A stretch of DNA of 64,000 nt, taken from NCBI GenBank assembly GCA_937879855.1, contig CALFMO010000066.1:62001-126000 (forward strand), read 5' to 3'. Made by a program: the position numbers and the translations under genes. The notes beneath the pieces are model-generated. The model was not told where the DNA came from, did no database searches, and saw nothing but the letters and a program-made list of their open reading frames with translations. Each line of letters begins with the position of its first letter. The stretch's first letter is position 1. The DNA comes from an uncultured Acidobacteriaceae bacterium (GTDB lineage: Bacteria > Acidobacteriota > Terriglobia > Terriglobales > Acidobacteriaceae). This document shows, one piece after another, positions 8,435-17,209 of this stretch.

Positions 8435-8517
8435 ACCAGCCGCTCAGTGTCCGCTTTGCCGACGACTCATCCAGGATCGTGAATGGCGGCGGGTTGTTGC
8501 AGACCAAACCAGCGTGG

Positions 8518-9963
8518 TCAATGTTGATTACCGCTTCTCAGAGTTGCGAGCCGCTGCTGAAGTTCTTCTTCGGTGAACCAGTGACCATTGTGCATCACGC
8601 CGATGCGTTTGGACACGTTCTTGACGTCTTCGAGAGGATTTGCTTCTAGCAGCAGCAAATCCGCCCTCCGACCAGTTGCGACCACCCCGAACTCTTTCTC
8701 CTTGTGAAGGAATATCGCGGCGTCGATTGTGCCGGCGCGAATAGCTTCGTAGGGCGTCATACCAGCCTCTACAAAGTGTTGAAGCTCCTCGTGAAGCGAG
8801 AAGCCCGGAAGAACAGTCGGCTTCGTAGCATCGGTTCCAAGAAGCAGGCGGGCTCCACCCTCATGGAGTGCTCGCGTAATTGAGAGATTTAGTTGATATG
8901 CCCGGCGGGTGAGTACCTGGTCAGCGTTCCAGTGCGAGTACATCTTGTGATATCTCTCTGCGATTGCAGGAGGAATCAACGCGGTTCTCCGCTGCCATTC
9001 CGGATCGTCGGGGAGCACTTGGTTCAGGTCCAGCGTGGGGCAGTTCCAAATACCCGCGGCTCGAACCGATTCGATAAGCGCGGGGAGCTTGCTGAGATCA
9101 GCTTTTTCCAACAAAATGCGCGTCGACGCACTCGCAGCCGCGACAGGGTCGGGTTGCAAGGCTTCCCAAAAACCGTCGAGGTGCTCGATCGAATCCTGGC
9201 GGACGGCGATTGCTCCGCGAAGTCCGACAGTCTTAGGCACATGTCCCACAACCGGCAACCCTTGCGCCCGTGCGGAAGAAACCAGCCAGCCATAACTATC
9301 GGAGGAGAGCAGAGGGAGCACCTTCAAAGCAACGTAGCCTGCTTCTTTGTCCTGTTTCACCGCCGCTTCGGCTTGCGACTTTGTTTCCACCACCCGGCTT
9401 CCCTCAAAGACGGGCGGATTTCCATCGGTAACGGGCCCAGTGGAGTAGATATGAGGTCCGAGAACCCGGCCCGAATCAGCCCTATTTGCAAAGGCGTTGA
9501 TAGCGGGATCGCCCCACATATTTCGTACTGTAGTGACTCCGTTCGCGATGAACAGCAGTCCTAAGGCTTGATTTTCGCGCTCGTGGTCATCTGAGGCAGA
9601 GGCTGGAACGAGAGAATGAAACGAAGATCCGTTAGATGGGGAAGTCTGAGATTTCACTGTGATGGCTGACCTTATGAAATGCACATGCATGTCGGCCAGA
9701 CCCGGCATAAGAAACCTGCTCTTGCCCTCGATTTTCAATGCCCCACGAGGTACTTTCACGGATGTCGAGGGCCCCACTTGAGCAATCCGTCCCTTCATTA
9801 CTACGACGGTTTGGTGGGTCACAATCTGATCTTTGTCCATGGGAACGACTGTGACATCAACAAAAGCCACAGGCGGATTCTGCGCATTCGTCCATAGTGC
9901 TAAACCGAAAGAAATGATCAGCAATCGCCCGATCTTCCCGAATACCAACTGTCGCCAGCACAT
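8518..9963 (-). CDS. Secreted metal-dependent amidohydrolase (imidazolonepropionase-like)
   Basis: 481 residues with a signal peptide (LLIISFGLALWTNAQ). Amidohydrolase-superfamily metal ligands are in order: HxH in DMHVHF, a probable carboxylated Lys in ALKVLP, His in VGHVP, His in IEHLD, and Asp in GTDA. The C-terminal strand-rich cap (ATGRRADLLLLEANP) is typical. It hydrolyses amide-type bonds, perhaps of cyclic or peptide substrates. The substrate is unknown. It sits alone between the recombinase unit and a repeat half-site, so it could be one block of the array described in the findings. Confidence 0.88.
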   Translation of the reverse strand: MCWRQLVFGKIGRLLIISFGLALWTNAQNPPVAFVDVTVVPMDKDQIVTHQTVVVMKGRIAQVGPSTSVKVPRGALKIEGKSRFLMPGLADMHVHFIRSAITVKSQTSPSNGSSFHSLVPASASDDHERENQALGLLFIANGVTTVRNMWGDPAINAFANRADSGRVLGPHIYSTGPVTDGNPPVFEGSRVVETKSQAEAAVKQDKEAGYVALKVLPLLSSDSYGWLVSSARAQGLPVVGHVPKTVGLRGAIAVRQDSIEHLDGFWEALQPDPVAAASASTRILLEKADLSKLPALIESVRAAGIWNCPTLDLNQVLPDDPEWQRRTALIPPAIAERYHKMYSHWNADQVLTRRAYQLNLSITRALHEGGARLLLGTDATKPTVLPGFSLHEELQHFVEAGMTPYEAIRAGTIDAAIFLHKEKEFGVVATGRRADLLLLEANPLEDVKNVSKRIGVMHNGHWFTEEELQQRLATLRSGNQH

Positions 9964-10121
9964 CGTCGGATCTCAAAAAACCTTCGACTTCATTCGTACA
10001 TAGCGTGCATTCTATAACCTGGTCCTTGGGCTTAACATGCACTGCCAGGAAACCCGCCTCACAGTTTATCAGTCACGCGATTGGAGGTCGCAAGCCGCAT
10101 CAGCGTGTGCGACTCTGGATG

Positions 10122-10144
10122 AGTTACGGGCGATACGGAAGTCA
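10122..10144 (+). repeat. Dispersed repeat half-site S3
   Basis: Left box ACGGGC followed by GATACGGAAGTCA. It abuts the stop codon of the cupin pseudogene (TCA at 10145 on the + strand). The same half-site lies at the same place beside the intact cupin (41302-41323). Confidence 0.6.
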
Positions 10145-10530
10145 TCAAACGAGCTTCGACACGTCGAGCGGGGGCCCCAGCCACTTCATGCCGTGCGCCT
10201 CTGCGATTTTCGCATCCACTCGCTGCTTGCTAGAGAGGGTAAAGAAATCTTCCATCTGGCCAGCCGGCGTGAACCCCATCAGCGTCCGTCCCGGCTTCTC
10301 ACCGACGTAGGCCCACACGTGGGGCACATTTCGTGGCGCTAGTATGGAATCGCCCGGCCGGAGCGTGAAGCGCTCGTCGCCTACCTCGATCACCACCTTG
10401 TCGCGTCCGCGCCCGCGGCGACAAACACTGGCTTTCCCAATGGGCTTGCAACTTCAGCGAACGATGTCGGCGGGGCAAAAGGCAGCGCCACCGCTACCTT
10501 TAGGAAATTACGGCGTTCGACGCTTTTCAT
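10145..10530 (-). pseudogene. Tat-exported cupin gene with internal frameshifting deletion
   Basis: Near-identical to the intact cupin at 41324-41884, but about 170 bp are missing between the signal region and the second half of the barrel. The deletion joins CACCTTGT to CGCGTCCGCG and changes frame. The N-terminal half (RRNFLKVAV Tat motif) and the C-terminal half (GDSILAPRNVPHVWA) therefore lie in different frames. The lost part includes the first metal-binding cupin motif, so the product cannot work. Confidence 0.85.
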
Positions 10531-10716
10531 GGCAGAAATGCTACTCCTTACGCGCGAGACCTGCACGCGTACCGCGCACAATTTAACGGACTGCTGGCCA
10601 GCGCAGAGCCTAGCCCGAATAGGACTCACGCTGCAAATTGCACGACACCGCCACTCATCGAATTTCTTGAACTTCCCGGATCACGGGCCATCCGTAAGTA
10701 GATGAGGTATGCAGAC

Positions 10717-10750
10717 CATCGTAGCGCGGTCAAGGAGGACCGCGACGATG
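10717..10750 (+). promoter_or_regulatory. Start-codon-occluding hairpin of recombinase copy 3
   Basis: CATCGT (10717-10722) pairs with ACGATG (10745-10750). CGCGGT (10725-10730) pairs with ACCGCG (10739-10744). The loop CAAGGAGG carries the ribosome site. Relative to copies 1 and 2 the inner stem gains a C-G pair and the outer stem loses a T-A pair, always on both arms. Confidence 0.75.
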
Positions 10751-11701
10751 TCTCGGAAGCCAACCTCTAAACGAACTCGCCCAAAGCCCAAAGCAGTTCT
10801 TCGCTTACCTGATTTGGATCAGGCAAAATCCGCCGTTCCGAGTAGCCTGACCTCTGCAGATGCGCGCGCGGTTTACCGGCACGGGATTGATGAATTCGTG
10901 GAGTGGTACTGCTCGGAGCCGAGGCTATCGTTCAGCAGGACCGTCGTGCTCCGCTATCGAATTCATCTCGAATCGCGAAATCTCGCTCCTGGAACGATCA
11001 ATCTTCGTTGAGGAGCTGTCCGGCGCTTGGCTTATGAGGCCGCCGATCGTGGCCTCCTAAGCCCCGACCTGGCTGCCGGCATCCGGCGAGTCAAGGGTGT
11101 TAAAAAGATTGGCGTAAGACTAGGAAACTGGCTGACCGCTGAACAGTCGCAGAGACTTTGGCAGGCTCCCGGCGGCGAGCGCTTGAAGGAAAAACGTGAT
11201 CGAGCACTTCTAGCCATGTTACTTGCATGTGGCCTACGGTGGCACGAAGCCGTTGGGCTAAACTTCAGCCACCTTCAACAGCGTGAGGAGCACTGGGCCA
11301 TCGTCGATCTCAAGGGAAAGGCAGGGCACACGCGCACCATCCCAATGCCAGCATGGGTGAAGCAGGTCCTAGACCAGTGGCTTCAGGCAGCGGACATTGA
11401 CTCTGGCAAGTTATTTCGTCGTGTCCACAAGATGGGAAAAGCCTGGGCAGAGAGACTTACCGAGAAGGCGGTTTGGCACGTGGTTCGCGAGTACGCTGCG
11501 AAATCGAACATCGAGAAGTTAGCGCCGCATGACCTCCGTAGAACCTGTGCTCGGCTTTGCCATGCTGCCGGAGGTGAACTCGAACAAATTCAATTTTTGC
11601 TCGGTCACGTTTCGATTCAGACAACCGAACGATATCTCGGTTGCAAACAGCGGATTCAAGGTGCCGTGAATGACAAGATCGGCATTGAGCCTCCTAACTG
11701 A
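10748..11701 (+). pseudogene. Tyrosine recombinase copy 3, nonsense-mutated
   Basis: 318 codons including the stop, collinear with copies 1 and 2. Codon 88, TTG (Leu) in the intact copies, is TGA here (11009-11011). The rest of the frame stays open and keeps Arg, Lys, HDLR, GH and Tyr active-site residues (CGLRWHEA, LKGKAGH, HDLR, LLGHVS, TTERYLG). The lesion looks recent relative to the overall divergence, because the catalytic domain has not decayed. Without suppression the product is an 87-residue fragment. Confidence 0.88.
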
Positions 11702-11828
11702 GGCACCAAAGTCCGACTTGCCCGACCAGACGCGACCTATCGCACGTAATCAACCGATCCGGAGCTGTTGAATCTTCTCAGAATTCCTTTCCTGCTTGAC
11801 TTACAATCCTGCGACTGGAGGAAACACC

Positions 11829-13303
11829 ATGACAACGGTGCCTGGAAAAGCATCGCTCGCTTATAGACTGATTAGTACGGTTTTTCTGCTCGCCGCTATT
11901 GCCAGTGCGCAATTGCCCCTGCCGCGATGCTATCGCCAGTCGTAAGGGAATACGTGAAGATCGATGACGAGATCATCGCCTTAACCCACGTGCGGGTGAT
12001 TGACGGCACCGGAGCGGCCGCGCGAGCCGACCAAACCATCATCCTTCGCAATCGCAGGATCGAAGCCGTGGGCAGCGCAGTGTCAACCGCGGTACCTAAA
12101 GGTGCGAAGGTTCTCGATCTTCCCGGCTACAGCGTTATGCCTGGCCTGGTGGGTATGCACGATCACTTGTACTTCCCTCAGCCCATCAACCTTGCGGGAC
12201 GCCGAGTTGGAGGGCAGCTTCAATTCGAGCAGCAGTCGAGCTTCAGCTTTCCACGGCTCTATCTGGCTGCGGGGGTTACGAGCATTCGAACCACTGCCAG
12301 CGTTGAGCCTTATGCAGATGTCAATCTGAAAGCCTGGATTGATGCCGGCAGAATCCCAGGGCCAAAGATTCATGTCACCGGTTCCTATCTGGAAGGCAAG
12401 GGAAACTATCGACTGCCCGTCCACGAGCTCACCGGTCCTGACGACGCGCGCAAACAGGTGGAATTCTGGGCGGACCAGGGCGTCACATCCTTCAAAGCAT
12501 TCATGCACATCACCCGTGCCGAGCTTGCCGCGGCAATCGATGCAGCGCATAAGCGCGGATTAAAGGTCACCGGTCATCTTTGCTCGATTAGTTTTCGTGA
12601 AGCCGCCGAGTTGGGCATCGATAACGTCGAACACGGTTTCGTTATCGACACCAGCTTAGTTCCGACGAAGAAACCCGATGTTTGCCCCTCCTATGAGGAA
12701 AAGTTTGCCGTATTTCGGACCCTCGATCCCGAGAGCGCTCCGGTGAAGGATCTCTTTCGGACGTTGATTCAGCATCACGTTGCCGTTACTTCAACCCTTG
12801 CGGGTATGGAGAGTTATATGACCGATCATCCGGTCTTGCGGCAGCGCGTCCTCGATGTCATGTCGCCACAAGCACAGGCCGGATATCTGGCGCGGCGACT
12901 GGAATTCACTCCGCAACCCGACCTCTTGAAGAAGGAGATGGAACTGGAGCTTGCCTTTTTCGAGGCAGGTGGATTTCTGCTGGCTGGGCCGGATCCAACC
13001 GGCATCGGTGGAACGGTCGCAGGCTTCGGGGATCAGCGGCAAGTCGAAATTCTCGTGGAGGCAGGCTTCACGCCGCTCGAAGCAATCCACATCGCTACAT
13101 CGAACGGCGCACAATTCCTCGGCGAGTTGGATAGCATTGGAACGATAGCCGTCGGTAAGCAGGCCGACTTGATCGTGGTTTACGGGGATCCATCTGCGAA
13201 AATAACTGATATCGAGAATGTCGAAATCGTCTTCAAGGATGGCGTTGGTTACGATTCAACAAAACTGATTGATTCCGTGCGAGGTCTTGTCGGTCTGCGC
13301 TAG
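11829..13303 (+). pseudogene. Amidohydrolase with frameshift just after its signal peptide
   Basis: ATG 11829 follows GGAGGAAACACC, an excellent ribosome site, and encodes a signal peptide ending TVFLLAAIASAQ, but this frame stops soon after. The main enzyme frame (ATG 11927 to 13303, 458 residues) is one base out of phase. Its codons just before 11927 read IAPAA, a natural continuation, so about one base is missing near 11909-11915. The enzyme part is intact: HDH in GMHDHLYF, Lys in SFKAFM, His in VTGHL, VEHGF, and Asp in AGPDPTG. If translated from 11927 it would be cytosolic. Confidence 0.75.
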
Positions 13304-13320
13304 TGATCCCGTCTGTAGTC

Positions 13321-13369
13321 GAGTGACGGGCTACTCTTACCTAACCCGGTAAGGGAAGGGCTGCCGACC
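13321..13369 (+). repeat. Dispersed palindromic site S5
   Basis: Left box GAGTGACGGGC, internal hairpin CTTACC/GGTAAG, right box CTGCCGACC. The following GAGTTATCG is shared with S9 (29622-29652). A separate hairpin CCGCCG/CGGCGG lies just downstream at 13390-13407. Confidence 0.7.
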
Positions 13370-13600
13370 AACCGAGAGTTATCGCAGCCACCGCCGATCG
13401 AGCGGCGGCAAAATCCAAGTTGCCTTTAAGACTGCCTACTCCGATCCTTGATCGCGAGTGGAGGCCAAGCGTGAACAAGAGCCACCTTGCCTATGCCGTA
13501 GAAAATGCAGCCGCACAAATTCAGTGACCTGGAGATTAGCTACTGATAGACTCCGCCATCAGGCCGATCTATTGACCGTCACTCCCAAGGATTGCTCACC

Positions 13601-15433
13601 ATGACATTTCTGATGCGGTCTGCCATGAGTTGTTGTGCTGTCTTGATTTGTGCGTCCTTTTTGTCGGCGCAGGGCGGCTTAACTCTCTATAAGCAGCACT
13701 GTGCCGCCTGCCATGACCGGATCAGTCCCCCGATTCCTCCACGAAGTGCGCTGCAGAAGATGTCCGCAAGCCGGATTCTCCGAACTTTGGACTTCGGCGC
13801 TATGATGCGTATCGCCTATCCACTTCGCCGGCAAGAGCGCGAAGCCATTGCAAACTTTCTTGGGACGCGAGGTGAGGATGCACCTTTCCTGGCAAGTGCG
13901 TATTGTTCTGAACAGAGTCCGTCCCTCTCCACGCTTTCCGCAAACTGGATAGGCTGGAGCCCAACCTTTTCGAATACTCGCTCTCAATCGCCGCAGGATG
14001 CTGGCCTCACTGCTGCTCAGGTTCCAAACCTTAAGTTGAAGTGGGCGTTCGGCTTTCGGGGCGACATTATTGCGTTCGGTGCCCTCACCATCCGGAGCGG
14101 CACCCTGTTTACAGGCAGCGCCAGTGGAACCATCTATGCGATGAACGCGAAATCAGGTTGCCTGTACTGGACGTTCCAAGCCAACGGGCCCGTTCGATCC
14201 GCTCCCCTTATCGTGGAGAAGGGAACTGGATATTCCCTCCTCTTTGGTGACCAAACCGGCTGGTTCTATGCGCTTGATGCGAGGGCTGGAAAACTCTTAT
14301 GGAAGCAACGAATCGACGACCACGAGGCTACCCGGCTGACCGGTTCTCCCGCCTTCCTTAATGGTGTTGTGTTTGTGCCCGCCGCCTCATGGGAAGAGAC
14401 TCGCTCCATTTCTCCCGACTACCCTTGTTGTACCTTTCGCGGGAGTATCACTGCCCTCCGTGCCTCAGATGGTTCGCCGATTTGGAAGACATATCTGGTT
14501 GATACCCCGAGGAAGACCGGCGTTACGCCAGCAGGCAAGCCCACTTTCGGACCTTCTGGTGCCCCGGTTTGGTCCACTCCAACGGTGGACGAAAAGCGGG
14601 GAGCGCTTTACGTGACCACCGGTGACAACTATTCCCTCCCGGCAACAGCCAACAGCGATGCCGTTGTTGCCCTCCAACTGAAAACCGGTCAGATCCTATG
14701 GTCGCAACAAACCACGTCGGGTGACGCCTGGAATACTTCCTGCGCGGTCCATGGCCCGAATTGTTCGTTCGAGGGTGGACCTGATTTTGATTTTGGTTCT
14801 TCGGCCCTCTTGGTAAGCGCAGGCGGGCGGGAGATCCTCGCCGCCGGCCAAAAGTCTGGACTCGTCTACGCGTTTGACCCAGATCAGAAGGGAAAGATTC
14901 TTTGGCAGGCGCGCGTCGGTAAAGGAGGAGACAATGGCGGTGTCCAATGGGGTATGACGAGCGATGAGAAAAACATCTATGCCTCCGTCTCGGATGCGGT
15001 CAAAAATCAACTGGTCACGGCTGCCAAGGTCGGTGGGGCAGATTTCGATGCGATCCAGGGAGGTGGCCTCACTGCGTTGCACCTGAAAGACGGCAGCAAG
15101 GCTTGGTTTGCACCCAGTTACCCGTGCACTCCACCACGACCGGGCTGCAGCCCCGCTCAGTCAGCCGCGTTGACTTCCATACAGGGTGCCGTATTCTCCG
15201 GCTCTGTTGACGGACATCTCCGAGCGTTTTCGACGGAGAACGGCCGCCTCCTTTGGGACATTGACACCGTGAGGGACTACCACTCGGTCAACGGAGTTCC
15301 TGCTAGAGGTGGTTCACTAGATGGCGCAGGTCCGGTAGTCGTGGATGGCATGCTCTACGTTAACTCCGGTTACCCACGTCTCGGCGGCATGCCGGGAAAT
15401 GTCTTACTTGCCTTCTCTGTCGACGGCAAATAA
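13601..15433 (+). CDS. Quinohemoprotein-type PQQ dehydrogenase (polyvinyl-alcohol dehydrogenase-like)
   Basis: About 610 residues from ATG 13601 (AAGGA upstream). Signal peptide to about SAQG, then a short cytochrome c domain with heme motif CAACH (residues 34-38). This is followed by an eight-bladed PQQ propeller with repeated W-docking motifs (SASGTIYAMNAKSGCLYWTF, WFYALDARAGKLLWK, and others). A vicinal CC occurs in DYPCCTF. The cytochrome-first order and length fit the PVADH-like group. Predicted role: periplasmic oxidation of an alcohol, with electrons passed to heme c. It is monocistronic between sites S5 and S6. Confidence 0.82.
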   Translation: MTFLMRSAMSCCAVLICASFLSAQGGLTLYKQHCAACHDRISPPIPPRSALQKMSASRILRTLDFGAMMRIAYPLRRQEREAIANFLGTRGEDAPFLASAYCSEQSPSLSTLSANWIGWSPTFSNTRSQSPQDAGLTAAQVPNLKLKWAFGFRGDIIAFGALTIRSGTLFTGSASGTIYAMNAKSGCLYWTFQANGPVRSAPLIVEKGTGYSLLFGDQTGWFYALDARAGKLLWKQRIDDHEATRLTGSPAFLNGVVFVPAASWEETRSISPDYPCCTFRGSITALRASDGSPIWKTYLVDTPRKTGVTPAGKPTFGPSGAPVWSTPTVDEKRGALYVTTGDNYSLPATANSDAVVALQLKTGQILWSQQTTSGDAWNTSCAVHGPNCSFEGGPDFDFGSSALLVSAGGREILAAGQKSGLVYAFDPDQKGKILWQARVGKGGDNGGVQWGMTSDEKNIYASVSDAVKNQLVTAAKVGGADFDAIQGGGLTALHLKDGSKAWFAPSYPCTPPRPGCSPAQSAALTSIQGAVFSGSVDGHLRAFSTENGRLLWDIDTVRDYHSVNGVPARGGSLDGAGPVVVDGMLYVNSGYPRLGGMPGNVLLAFSVDGK

Positions 15434-15807
15434 GAGAATGGCCAAACAGCCGCATATTTCGCTCGAGTCACGCGCAACTCTTCCCTAATCCTGTAAGGTA
15501 AGGATCGCCGACTACCCACCGCGTGAATGACCGCCTGGGCTCGCTCTAGTGATATCGGGCGCCCATAGGGCACAGCGAACGGTATTTCGTCTGGGATTGC
15601 ATCCAGAGGACTCGATGTGAGCGTGCTTCGATGGGGATCTCTGCTGTGTGGCTTGACATAATTTTCCTCCGAAAGGCTGCAGAGTTATTTTCATAAACAC
15701 TTCTGGGATGCAAACTCTGGTTGAATCTGCAGCATCACGTAATAGAAACAAAAGGGTGGGCTTTGAACAATTGGACGATGGAATCGGTTGTATCTCTGTG
15801 CGTGCTG
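15434..15807. other. Intergenic region with repeat S6
   Basis: Contains site S6 (15465-15512). I see no coding sequence of quality in the rest. Confidence 0.5.
15465..15512 (+). repeat. Dispersed palindromic site S6 (degenerate)
   Basis: Left box GAGTCACGCGCAACTC, middle CCTGTAAGGTAAGG resembling S5, right box ATCGCCGAC. Same orientation as the other sites. Confidence 0.5.
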
Positions 15808-16728
15808 CTACTGCTGCGGGTTTCCGATCTGCAGTACGATCTTGCCGGGCTTGTGTGGTGCGCCCGCAAGCATGCGTTGCGCATGGCGTGCCTCCGAAAG
15901 CGGCAGGATTGAGCCCACACGTGGTGTGATTCTGCCCGCGTCAAACAATGTTGTGAGTGTCTGCAGGCGCGCGTTGGTTACCTCAGCGTAGAAGAAAACG
16001 GCGCCTGCTGGGAGCGGCTGCGTGGAGACCGAGGTGACGAGTTTGCCTCCGGGCTTCAACGCAGAGATGCAGCGTTGAAACGTACTGCCCCCGACTGTGT
16101 CGAGGATGGCGTCCACCTGCGGGAGGTCCTGCTCGAATGCCGGCTTGCTCGAGTCGATGATGGATTTCACTCCAAGTGTTCGGAGCAGGTCTTCGTCGTC
16201 GAGGTGGGCGATGGCAACGACGTGGATCCCGGCGTCCACGGCCATCTGCACGGCGTAGGCCCCGACGTTCCCGGCGGCTCCGACGACCATTACCGTTTGG
16301 CCGCGCATCGCCCGTGCATACTGGAACAGCATTTGCCAGGCGGTTACGGCAATGACGGGAGCCGATGCTGCTTCTACGTGATTCAGCGATTGCGGTTTCC
16401 GGGCGACCATCCCGGCCGTGGCCACGGCGAACTCGGCCTGGGCGCCACAGAACTGCGGGTTGGTGACGCCATAGATTTGGTCGGCCGGCGCGAAGTCCGT
16501 AACGCCGGGGCCGACCTTCTCGACGACACCGGAGAAGTCAGAACCGAGGGTGAGCGGAGGTTGCGGGCTGACCTTGCTCTTGCCATCACGGATGATCGCG
16601 TCCCAGGGAGCGACGCCCGCGGCCATCACGCGCACCAGAACTTCGTCTGGGCCCGGCGACGGCATCGGCACATCCTCGACCACCACGACGTCGGGCGGTC
16701 CGAAGCTATGAATTCTGGCTGCCTTCAC
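15808..16728 (-). CDS. NADPH:quinone reductase-like MDR oxidoreductase
   Basis: 306 residues. GroES-like N-terminal domain (MKAARIHSFGPPDVVVVEDVPMP, then GSDFSGVVEKVGPGV) and a Rossmann domain with VVGAAGNVGAYAVQ as the nucleotide-binding loop. Zinc ligands of classic alcohol dehydrogenases are absent, as in the quinone-oxidoreductase branch of the MDR superfamily. Likely reaction: NADPH-dependent reduction of quinones or activated C=C bonds. A second member of the same family lies at 17210-18115 on the same strand, with a broken zinc-finger gene between them. Confidence 0.88.
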   Translation of the reverse strand: MKAARIHSFGPPDVVVVEDVPMPSPGPDEVLVRVMAAGVAPWDAIIRDGKSKVSPQPPLTLGSDFSGVVEKVGPGVTDFAPADQIYGVTNPQFCGAQAEFAVATAGMVARKPQSLNHVEAASAPVIAVTAWQMLFQYARAMRGQTVMVVGAAGNVGAYAVQMAVDAGIHVVAIAHLDDEDLLRTLGVKSIIDSSKPAFEQDLPQVDAILDTVGGSTFQRCISALKPGGKLVTSVSTQPLPAGAVFFYAEVTNARLQTLTTLFDAGRITPRVGSILPLSEARHAQRMLAGAPHKPGKIVLQIGNPQQ

Positions 16729-16817
16729 GGCTATTCCTCCTCACCTTTGAAGTTGCTCGAAAGCCGATTCATCCGAAGCTAAAAGACGACCGCGAAAGCA
16801 AAATCTATAGCGGGCAG

Positions 16818-17171
16818 CTAGTTTAGAAGCGATTCCCAGTTGGCTGGCACCCTGCCTGCGGGTCCAGAACCAGGCTGATTTTTTGGATGCGCGTGTGGCG
16901 GAAGTAACTCCATACCTTTGATCATTCCTTGCTTCTCGTAATCGAAGAACCAGTCCTCACCCGGCTCGAAGCTGGCAATGATCGGATGCCCTGTTGAAGC
17001 CCCATGCTTTGATGCATGCTGACTGGGAGAACTGTCACAGCATCCGATGTGCCCACACTCCGCACAACGGCGGAGATGAAGCCATCAACCTCTCGGAGAC
17101 GCCAGGCATTCCACACACCCGTCGCCACTTGGTTTCGAAGCGGGATTAATCCCGCTATGATCTTTCTTCAT
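16818..17171 (-). pseudogene. UBP-type zinc-finger protein with in-frame TGA
   Basis: From ATG 17171 (AAGGAAACTGAAA upstream) the frame gives MKKDHSGINP, then CVEC, then a TGA at codon 29 (17085-17087). It continues unbroken as WLHLRRCAECGHIGCCDSSP, H..KH, TGHPIIASFEPGEDWFF to TAG at 16818. This is the complete UBP zinc finger (C..C, C..C, CC, H...H) except for the stop, which stands where a residue before W normally lies. Bacterial UBP proteins of about 110 residues are small and of unknown role, and often neighbour oxidoreductases. Confidence 0.8.
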
Positions 17172-17209
17172 TTTCAGTTTCCTTAAACGTTGCATCTACA
17201 GCAACGAGT

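Larger units (their letters stand above)
7413..8463 (+). mobile_element. Tyrosine-recombinase unit, copy 1 (1,051 bp)
   Basis: Identical, as far as I can compare by eye, to 37060-38110. The flanks differ on both sides, which fixes the boundaries. The left end is ACGAGCAAATCG and the right end is CTTTGCCGAC. Reversed, the right end shares GCAAAnCG with the left, a short imperfect terminal inverted repeat. Both ends match the left and right boxes of the dispersed palindromic sites. The only gene inside is the recombinase. No target-site duplication longer than a base or two is evident. Confidence 0.8.
10681..11727 (+). mobile_element. Diverged, inactivated recombinase unit (copy 3)
   Basis: Left end ACGGGCCATCCGTAAGTAG, leader with GTATGCAGACC, recombinase gene, and right end GTCCGACTTGCCCGACC. 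The architecture matches the 1,051-bp units, with many substitutions. It occupies the position where, next to the intact cupin, an empty palindromic site sits at 42034-42072. Confidence 0.75.

Noticed and set aside
7413..8463. Classical insertion sequence with DDE transposase
   Set aside because: The only gene is a tyrosine recombinase with a complete R-K-HxxR-H-Y set, and there is no clear target duplication.
16075..16782. 235-residue + strand ORF
   Set aside because: Antisense of the MDR oxidoreductase 15808-16728, with no family features.
17085..17087. TGA read as selenocysteine in the UBP gene (and at 11009 in the recombinase)
   Set aside because: The paralogous recombinase has Leu at that codon, neither site is a redox position, and no SECIS-like hairpin is evident.
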